Shown: positions 29,827-35,717 of the stretch, piece after piece | Numbering within the stretch: the first letter of the stretch is position 1 | Layout of the letters: each line of letters starts with the position of its first letter | NCBI GenBank assembly: GCA_001817505.1 | Contig: MHIM01000013.1 | Coordinates: 1,979-37,695 of the forward strand | Source: Candidatus Buchananbacteria bacterium RIFCSPLOWO2_01_FULL_39_33 | GTDB lineage: Bacteria > Patescibacteriota > Patescibacteriia > 2-01-FULL-39-33 | Direction: 5' to 3' | Length of the DNA: 35,717 nucleotides | Notes under the pieces: generated by a model | The model's database searches: none | What the model was told of the DNA's origin: nothing | The model's input: only the letters and a program-made list of their open reading frames with translations | Made by a program: the position numbers and the translations under genes

Positions 29827-29832
29827 TATAAT
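29827..29832 (+). promoter_or_regulatory. -10 element before the flippase gene
   Basis: TATAAT, eight bases before the ATG at 29841, so the mRNA would have almost no leader. The -35 region overlaps the T-run of the preceding terminator and has no clear hexamer. Confidence 0.5.
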
Positions 29833-29840
29833 TAGGTCAT

Positions 29841-31280
29841 ATGAGCAAGGAAAAATTAGTCCAAAACACTTTCTTTTTCACCTTAGCTTTGGCCATCCAG
29901 AAAGCCATATCTTTTGTTTATTTTATTTTTATTGCCCGGGCAATCAGCGTGGAGGATTTGGGCAAGTATTCTTTTGCTCTTAGCTTTTCCACCATCTTTG
30001 CTATGTTTTTGGATTTTGGCATGGCGCAGGTCTTAGTGCGGGAAAGCGCACGCGACAAAAATAATTCCCAAAAATACCTTTCCAATGTCTTGGGCATCAA
30101 GCTTATTGCTTCAATTTTTGTCTATCTCTTAGTGGTGGTAACTGTCAACTTAATGGGTTATCCGGCTTTAACCAAAAAACTGGTTTATGTTTCCGGCTTA
30201 GTGATGGTTTTAGATTCTTTCGGCTTGATTTTTTATTCGGTTTTACGCGGTTTGCAAAATCTTATTTTTGAAAGCCGGGGCGTTATTTTAAATCAAATAA
30301 TAATTTTAATCATCGGCTTATTGGTTTTAAAACTTAAGCTGGGGCTGGCTATTTTAATCGGTGTTTATTTTATTGGCAGTTTATTCAACTTGATTTATGC
30401 CGCCTCGCTTTTGGGCTTTAAATACCAGGTCTGGCCCAAGCCGCAAGTGGCCAAAGCCATGGTGGTAAAAATATTCAAGTTGTCTTTGCCTTTTGCTATT
30501 GCCGGTATTTTTATCCGCCTTTATTCTTATATGGATGTGGTTTTACTTTCCAAGTTAACCAATGATGAGGCGGTGGGCATTTACAGCGTGGCTTATAAAG
30601 TGGCTTTTGCTTTACAATTTATCGGCGTAGCTTTTTCAGCCGCCATTTATCCGGCTTTCTGCAAATATTTTGTTTCTTCCCAGGAGCTATTGGCTAAAAG
30701 TTTTACCAAAGCCGTTTATTATTTGCTGTTAATCGCCCTGCCTTTGTCAGTGGGCCTAATGACCATTGCCGATAAAGTTATCAGCCCGATTTTTGGCTAT
30801 CAGTATCAGGCCTCAATCCTGCCCTTGCAAATCATGATGGTAGCGTTGGTGATGATTTTTTTGACTTTTCCGGTTGGCGCCATGTTAAACGCCACCAATA
30901 GACAAAGCACCAATACCGCTTATTTGGGCATAATTTCAATTTTTAATATCATGGCTAACCTGGTCTTAATCCCGCTTTTCAGTTATGTCGGCTCGGCTTT
31001 AGCCACTCTCTTAAGTTATATTTTATTGTTTTGTTTAGGAATTTTTACAGTCAATAAGATAATCAAATACGACAAATATTATCTGGCAGTTTCTTTTTTA
31101 AAAATATTTTTTAGCTGTTTGGCGATGGGACTGGTGATTATTTTAACTAAAGAATATTTTCATTTTATTCTAATTATTCCTTTAGGCGCCTTAGTTTATT
31201 TAGCTGTTCTTTATCTGATCGGCGGCTTGACTAAGAATGATGTCATTCAGCTTCGAGATCTGGTGTTAAAAAGAGCTTAA
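29841..31280 (+). CDS. Wzx-type oligosaccharide flippase
   Basis: A MATE/MOP-superfamily membrane protein of 479 residues, about 12-14 hydrophobic helices. The N-terminal NTFFFTLALAIQKAISFVYF and ARAISVEDLGKYSFALSF are typical of polysaccharide-repeat flippases, which move lipid-linked glycans across the cytoplasmic membrane. It heads a glycan gene group: two glycosyltransferases and two methyltransferases follow on the same strand with gaps of at most ten bases or small overlaps. No polymerase gene (Wzy) is in view. No Shine-Dalgarno is visible. Confidence 0.92.
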   Translation: MSKEKLVQNTFFFTLALAIQKAISFVYFIFIARAISVEDLGKYSFALSFSTIFAMFLDFGMAQVLVRESARDKNNSQKYLSNVLGIKLIASIFVYLLVVVTVNLMGYPALTKKLVYVSGLVMVLDSFGLIFYSVLRGLQNLIFESRGVILNQIIILIIGLLVLKLKLGLAILIGVYFIGSLFNLIYAASLLGFKYQVWPKPQVAKAMVVKIFKLSLPFAIAGIFIRLYSYMDVVLLSKLTNDEAVGIYSVAYKVAFALQFIGVAFSAAIYPAFCKYFVSSQELLAKSFTKAVYYLLLIALPLSVGLMTIADKVISPIFGYQYQASILPLQIMMVALVMIFLTFPVGAMLNATNRQSTNTAYLGIISIFNIMANLVLIPLFSYVGSALATLLSYILLFCLGIFTVNKIIKYDKYYLAVSFLKIFFSCLAMGLVIILTKEYFHFILIIPLGALVYLAVLYLIGGLTKNDVIQLRDLVLKRA

Positions 31281-31289
31281 CTTGGAGTC

Positions 31290-32402
31290 ATGAAAAAAAC
31301 GCTTTTAGTAACTTATTTTTTTCCGCCGGCCATTGGCGGCATTGAAAGTTATTATCTGAACTTAAGCGCTAATTTACCGGCGGCTGATTTAGTGGTCTTA
31401 ACCCAGAATAATCAGACAGCTGAAAAGTTTGACAGTAATCAAAAGTATAAAATTTACCGCACTGATTTTTTTGGCGGTTTAATGCCGCCTCGCTGGTGGC
31501 CGCTCAAACGCCAAATCGGTAAAATTATTAAAGAGGAGGGGATCAAACAGCTGGTCTTCGGCCATTTTCATCCTTTGGCGGTTTTAGGCAATTATTTTGG
31601 TCTGCCGTATTTTTTATTTGTCCATGGCACTGATGTCAAACAAATTAAAAATAATTTATGGCAGAAAATTATTTTTAAAAAAGTTTATAAGAATTGTCAG
31701 AAAATAATTGCCAATAGTAAGTATCTAGCCCAAGAGATAAATAAAATAGTCGGTGATAAAAGCAAGGTGGAGGTGGTTTATCCGGGAGTCAATTATTCGG
31801 TTCTTCAAAGTCAAGCAGAACTGTTGCTAAACAAAAAACAGGAATTGGTCATTAAAGAGGATGATTTGGTGATGTTGAGCTTGGGACGGCTCATTAAGCA
31901 GAAAAATTTTGAGGCAATTATTAAATCAATGCCTGATTTATTAAAAAGTTTTCCTAATTTGAAATATGTCATTGCCGGTGATGGGCCGGAACTCGGCAAT
32001 TTAAAGGATTTGACAGCCAGATTAGATTTAAAATCAAGGGTTGAATTTGTCGGTCCAGTTGATAATATTGATGACAATAAAAAGGTCTATTACCAATTGG
32101 CTGATTTATTTGTTTCTGTCTCCAATATCGGCGAGGGCTTCGGCATCAGTTATTTGGAGGCCCAGGCCAGCGGACTATCGGTTATCGCTTCTAAATTTGG
32201 CGGCAGCGCTGAAGCAGTCATAGACCGGCAAACGGGAATTTTAGTTGAACCGGATAATTTAAAGCAGATTAAAAAGGCGATTTCTGAATTATTAAACGAT
32301 AAGCAAAAAAGAAAAACTTATGGCCAAGCCGGCCGAAGGTTAGTAAGGGATAAATTTAATTGGTCAAACCAAGTTGATAAAATAAAAGAAATTTTGAAAT
32401 AA
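31290..32402 (+). CDS. GT4-family glycosyltransferase, 370 aa
   Basis: GT-B fold retaining transferase. The N-terminal FPPAIGGIESYYLNLSANLP has the glycine-rich acceptor loop. The C-terminal domain has LVMLSLGRLIKQKNFEAII, YVIAGDGPELGNL, and the donor-binding EGFGISYLEAQASG, with the EX7E glutamates of GT4 enzymes. It probably adds a sugar to a lipid-linked precursor exported by the adjacent flippase. The sugar specificity cannot be told. It begins nine bases after the flippase stop. Confidence 0.93.
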   Translation: MKKTLLVTYFFPPAIGGIESYYLNLSANLPAADLVVLTQNNQTAEKFDSNQKYKIYRTDFFGGLMPPRWWPLKRQIGKIIKEEGIKQLVFGHFHPLAVLGNYFGLPYFLFVHGTDVKQIKNNLWQKIIFKKVYKNCQKIIANSKYLAQEINKIVGDKSKVEVVYPGVNYSVLQSQAELLLNKKQELVIKEDDLVMLSLGRLIKQKNFEAIIKSMPDLLKSFPNLKYVIAGDGPELGNLKDLTARLDLKSRVEFVGPVDNIDDNKKVYYQLADLFVSVSNIGEGFGISYLEAQASGLSVIASKFGGSAEAVIDRQTGILVEPDNLKQIKKAISELLNDKQKRKTYGQAGRRLVRDKFNWSNQVDKIKEILK

Positions 32403-32407
32403 GCACT

Positions 32408-33100
32408 ATGACAAAAATAAGCGTCATTATACCGGTTTATAATGCTCAAAAAACAATTAATCAATGCCTGCGAAGCATTTTTAATCAGACCTTCAAAGAT
32501 TTTGAAGTCATAGTTGTAAATGACGGTTCAACTGACTCTTCTTGGTCAATTTTGGAAAGTTGGCAAGACAAAATTAAAATTTTTAATCAAGAAAATAAAG
32601 GAGCGCCGGCCGCCAGAAATTTCGGTTTTGAAAAAAGTTCCGGAGAATATATTATATTTTGCGATGCTGATATTATTATGAAACCGACAATGCTGGAAAA
32701 AATGTCTTGGGTATTGGATAAGGATAAAGATTTGGCTTATGTTTATTCTTCATTTAAATTTGGCTGGAAGACATTTAAACTTTGGCCGTTTGATTTGGCT
32801 AAATTGAAACAGATGCCTTATATTCCAACCACTTCGTTGATTCGCCGAAATTATTTTTCTGGTTTTGACCAGTCGCTTAAAAAATTTCAGGATTGGGATT
32901 TGTGGTTGACCATAAGCGAAAAAGGTGGCAAGGGAATATGGTTGAATGAAATTTTATTTTTGGCTGTTAGCGGCGGGACGATGAGCAATTGGTTTCCAAA
33001 AATATTTTTTTATTTGCCACTACAGCCAAAAAAAATAAAAAAAGAAATAGAAAAATTTAATTCAGCCAAGGAGATAATCAAAAATAAGCATGGAATTTAA
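32408..33100 (+). CDS. GT2-family glycosyltransferase, 230 aa
   Basis: GT-A fold inverting transferase. The N-terminus has SVIIPVYNAQKTINQCLRSI, VVNDGSTDSS and the metal-binding DAD in IFCDADI. A QDWDLWLTISEKG segment matches the ED/QDWDLW acceptor motif of the family. It is on the short side, lacking C-terminal membrane helices. It starts five bases after the GT4 gene and overlaps the following methyltransferase by 11 bases, so the group is translationally coupled. Confidence 0.93.
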   Translation: MTKISVIIPVYNAQKTINQCLRSIFNQTFKDFEVIVVNDGSTDSSWSILESWQDKIKIFNQENKGAPAARNFGFEKSSGEYIIFCDADIIMKPTMLEKMSWVLDKDKDLAYVYSSFKFGWKTFKLWPFDLAKLKQMPYIPTTSLIRRNYFSGFDQSLKKFQDWDLWLTISEKGGKGIWLNEILFLAVSGGTMSNWFPKIFFYLPLQPKKIKKEIEKFNSAKEIIKNKHGI

Positions 33101-33926
33101 AGACAACGAGAAAAGATATTGGAATAGTTTTTATTCGACTGATATTGGTAATTATTCCATTAATCGCGATTTGTCTTATCATAATAATTTTAAAAATCTT
33201 CTAAAACAATTACCGGCCGGCAGTAAAATTTTAGAGTTAGGTTGCGGTGTCAGATGTGACGGCCTAGAAATCGCTATTAGTGGAAAAACTGTTTATGAAA
33301 CGGATATTTCGCAAGTGGCGGTAGATAACGCCAAAAAAATTTATCAGAATTTGGGTTTGGAAAAACAAGGTATTTTTTTAACCTGTGATGCTGAAAATTT
33401 GCCCTTTGCTAATAATTTTTTTGACGGCGTTTTTATGGCTGCCGCTTTTCATCATTTGGCGAATCAATTAGTTGCTTTGAGGGAAATGAAAAGAGTGGTT
33501 AAACCCGGCGGATTAATTATTTTGGGAGTTGAACCCAATGCTTGGCCTTATTTTACGATTTTTATACTCCTTAAACCGTTAAAAATTTTTATAAGAAAAA
33601 TAAATCAGAAAAAATTCAGCTCTGTGGCCGATGATACCACCAGGGGATTCACCAAAAAACAGCTTAAAAAAGTGTTTAAAAATGCCGGTTTGGAAATATT
33701 ATTTTTAAAACGCGCTAAATATTTAAGCGAATTTTATGATTCTGGTTTAAGATTATTAAATAAGATGCTGGGAAAAGATTTTTCTACTAATCGCTATTTG
33801 GAAAAAATATTAGTTGTTACGGATTCTGTTTTAGTTAAAATTCCTTTGATTAATTGGTTTAATTGGCATTGGAGCGTTATTGCTTGTAAGCCAATCAATA
33901 AAAAAATAAATAATAAAGTTTTTTAA
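33090..33926 (+). CDS. Class I SAM-dependent methyltransferase, 278 aa
   Basis: SAM-binding motif I is ILELGCGVRCDGLEIA, motif II ends the TVYETDIS strand, and LTCDAENLPFANNFFDGVFMAAAFHHL gives the post-motif region typical of the Methyltransf_11 group; RVVKPGGLIILGVEPNAW is motif III. Placement inside the glycan group suggests it methylates a sugar or lipid-linked intermediate. No membrane segment is obvious apart from a hydrophobic helix near PYFTIFILLKPL. The substrate is unknown. Confidence 0.9.
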   Translation: MEFKDNEKRYWNSFYSTDIGNYSINRDLSYHNNFKNLLKQLPAGSKILELGCGVRCDGLEIAISGKTVYETDISQVAVDNAKKIYQNLGLEKQGIFLTCDAENLPFANNFFDGVFMAAAFHHLANQLVALREMKRVVKPGGLIILGVEPNAWPYFTIFILLKPLKIFIRKINQKKFSSVADDTTRGFTKKQLKKVFKNAGLEILFLKRAKYLSEFYDSGLRLLNKMLGKDFSTNRYLEKILVVTDSVLVKIPLINWFNWHWSVIACKPINKKINNKVF

Positions 33927-33929
33927 GTT

Positions 33930-34783
33930 ATGAAAAAAATTATTAAAAAAATATTAAATAATTTGACACATTTGATGGGAAAAATTAACGGAAAATATTA
34001 TTTTGAAGATTATGTTAGGGTTTATCCGGCTGGTTTGACATTTAATTATTTTGGTAAAAAAAGAAGTTTAACTAAAGATGATTTGAATAATTTTTTAAAT
34101 CATTGCAAATTTTATCGTTTTTCGGCTCAATTTGTCAGTAAAAAAAGGTTGCGGATGTTGGTTGTGGCAGTGGCTATGGCAGTAAAATTTTAAAAGAAAA
34201 TGGAGCTGTTTCTATTAACGGTTATGACATCTCAAAATCAAGTATTAAATATGCAAAATCAAATTTTGGTGATTATGGCGATTTTAATCTGGCTTCTATC
34301 ACTGATATGAAGGTGGCGCCTGATGATAATTTTGACATCACAATCTGCTCCGAAGTGTTGGAACATATCAAGGAATATAAATTGGAGCAAAAAGCAATAA
34401 ATCAGTTAAAACTAATTACTAAAAATGATGGTTTAATTATTATCAGTACTCCAAATTCTGAATTGTTGGAAAATCATGGTTTTTCGTTTGACGAAATCAA
34501 TAATTTATTTAAAAATAATTTTTCTCAGTATTATATTTTTGAAAATGCTTTTATTCCTATTGGAAAAAATGAATTATTATGGAAAAAAAGATTAAATAAT
34601 GAAAATATTGGGATTATTGTATCTGAATTAATTAATTTTAATGAAGCAGTTTTACCAAATGGAAAAATTCCTGAAATAAAACAAGGTTTGCCAGCTGGAT
34701 TATTTAAATTTAACGGCTATGAAATAGATACTTCCTTGCTTCATAATACTCACTCTTGGGTGATACTTGCTATTAATAATTAA
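33930..34783 (+). pseudogene. Second SAM-dependent methyltransferase, frame-offset by one base
   Basis: From ATG 33930 the frame is coding to about 34146 and then runs into an early stop at 34193. A second frame carries on exactly where it breaks: VADVGCGSGYGSKILKE (motif I), INGYDISKSSIKYAK, DITICSEVLEHI and a C-terminal domain to TAA 34781-34783. Adding one A to the seven-A run at 34140-34146 joins them into a 284-residue enzyme with an intact SAM site. If the offset is real the gene is inactive or needs slippage. If it is a sequence error it is a normal methyltransferase of the glycan cluster. Confidence 0.8.
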
Positions 34784-34864
34784 AATTTTTGATAATTTTA
34801 AGAGCCTATAAAAGGCTAAGGATATTATTCTTAAAAAACATTAACTTAAATAAGTTATAAGATT

Positions 34865-35539
34865 ATGATGCGGTTGCAAAAATTCTTAGCTGACGCCGGC
34901 GTGGCTTCCCGTCGTCAAGCCGAAGAACTGATTGTCTCCGGCCAGATAAAAGTCAATAGCCAGGTGATTAGAGAATTGGGAACTAAAGTCAGCGAGAATG
35001 ATAAAGTAGAATATAACAGCCGAGAAATAAAAATAAAATCAGCTAAGATTTATATTGCTTTAAATAAACCCGTCGGCTATATTGCCAGTGCTGTGAATGA
35101 TCAAGGCCAGTCGGTTTTGGATTTGGTGGATATTAGGGAGAGAATTTATCCGGTCGGTCGCTTAGACAAGGATTCCAGCGGTTTGATTATCTTAACCAAT
35201 GACGGCGACTTTACCAACAAAATAACTCATGCCAGCTACGGCTGTGCCAAAGAATATGAGGTAAAATTAAACAAGCCATTGGCTGACGCCGATAAACAGG
35301 CCTTTGAAGCCGGCTTAAAATTACCCGGATATAAATTACGGCCCGTCAAGGTAACCTTGGTCAGCGGCTACCGAGTTAGATTGATTTTAAAAGAGGGGAT
35401 TAACCGGCAGATTAGGAAAATGATGGGCCGACGCGGTTATTATGTTAATGATTTAAAAAGAATTAGAATTGGCAAATTGAAACTGGGCAATTTGCCGGAA
35501 GGTAAATGGAAATTTATTAAAAACACGGATGTGTTGTAA
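34865..35539 (+). CDS. Pseudouridine synthase, RsuA/RluB/E/F family
   Basis: Converts a specific rRNA uridine to pseudouridine. The N-terminal S4 domain (RLQKFLADAGVASRRQAEELI, GQIKVNSQV) is followed by ALNKPVGYIAS and the catalytic GRLDKDSSGLIILTNDG with its essential Asp. The C-terminal EGINRQIRKMMGRRGYYVNDLKRIRIG is the family end motif. At 224 residues it fits the RsuA/RluB branch; whether the target is 16S or 23S rRNA is not decidable. The first two codons are both ATG. The 81-base gap before it has a small AGCCT/AGGCT hairpin and no clear Shine-Dalgarno. Confidence 0.93.
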   Translation: MMRLQKFLADAGVASRRQAEELIVSGQIKVNSQVIRELGTKVSENDKVEYNSREIKIKSAKIYIALNKPVGYIASAVNDQGQSVLDLVDIRERIYPVGRLDKDSSGLIILTNDGDFTNKITHASYGCAKEYEVKLNKPLADADKQAFEAGLKLPGYKLRPVKVTLVSGYRVRLILKEGINRQIRKMMGRRGYYVNDLKRIRIGKLKLGNLPEGKWKFIKNTDVL

Positions 35540-35547
35540 ATAAGAGT

Positions 35548-35717
35548 ATGGATTTATCAATAATCATTGTTTCTTGGAACACTCAAGACCTATTGAGAAA
35601 ATGCCTTAATTCAATCTATCAAAACCTAGACGGTTTAAATCTGGAGATTTTTGTGGTGGATAATAATTCCAGCGATAAGACAGCTCAAATGGTAAAAGCT
35701 GAATTCCCCCAAGTTAA
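35548..35717 (+). CDS. GT2-family glycosyltransferase, N-terminal part only
   Basis: Starts eight bases after the pseudouridine synthase stop and runs off the window. The 56 visible residues begin MDLSIIIVSWNTQDLLRKCL and continue to FVVDNNSSDKTAQM, the nucleotide-sugar-binding start of rhamnosyltransferase-like GT2 enzymes. It suggests the glycan locus continues to the right. Confidence 0.88.
   Translation, partial: MDLSIIIVSWNTQDLLRKCLNSIYQNLDGLNLEIFVVDNNSSDKTAQMVKAEFPQV

Noticed and set aside
1-35717. tRNA or rRNA genes
   Set aside because: I looked in the intergenic gaps for cloverleaf-like arms and the GGTTCRANNCC pattern and saw none.

Overview
The window reads as chromosomal DNA of a Candidate Phyla Radiation (Patescibacteria) bacterium. 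It is AT-rich, has compact core genes and many leaderless-looking or Shine-Dalgarno-poor starts, and carries several reduced proteins: a 606-residue alanyl-tRNA synthetase ending after its editing domain, an RNA polymerase alpha subunit without the usual C-terminal domain, and a 118-residue uL13. TGA is used as a normal stop in intact genes. I could not run any search, so the lineage is inferred from gene content and style.

Region 1 (1-5650) is accessory. It is a series of short gene units separated by large imperfect palindromes that look like integron attC sites (an AAC box, an inverted arm of 10-11 bp, a variable centre, the complementary arm, then a GTT box). Three consecutive units (about 1-1008, 1240-2038 and 2277-3511) are each enclosed by their own two-block terminal inverted repeat, different in sequence from unit to unit. 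Cargo: a TIM-barrel-like protein, an unknown 187-residue protein, and a Fic module with two small companion ORFs. The next unit holds the two halves of a diversity-generating retroelement (DGR). The template repeat lies at 3676-3778 and the variable repeat at 4147-4252, inside the end of a target-protein gene. All 15 substitutions between them fall on template adenines. No reverse transcriptase, Avd gene or integrase is present in the window.

Region 2 (5650-23400) is mostly housekeeping: rpmE, rpsB-tsf, a PSP1/RicT protein, gap, secD-secF, a sigma-region-4/HARE-HTH-like regulator, a membrane protein plus HerA/T4CP-like ATPase pair, a CarS-like lipid nucleotidyltransferase, a diacylglycerol-kinase-family protein and mnmA. 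Between these core genes sit small islets of hypothetical genes, several with zinc-ribbon cysteine pairs. They have strong Shine-Dalgarno sequences and often their own terminators. SecD carries an inserted parvulin-like (PpiC) domain.

Region 3 (23400-29810) holds alaS and then infA-rpmJ-rpsM-rpsK-rpsD-rpoA-rplQ-rplM-rpsI. This is the standard bacterial ribosomal/alpha run, with tandem promoters before infA and a terminator after rpsI. Region 4 (29841-35717) is a surface-glycan locus: a flippase, GT4 and GT2 glycosyltransferases and two SAM methyltransferases (the second broken), then an RsuA/RluB-type pseudouridine synthase and the start of another GT2 gene running off the window.

Three genes (6024-6427, 9384-9585, 33930-34783) are each broken by a single-base offset in an A/T run of 7-8. 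This is either sequence error or slippage.
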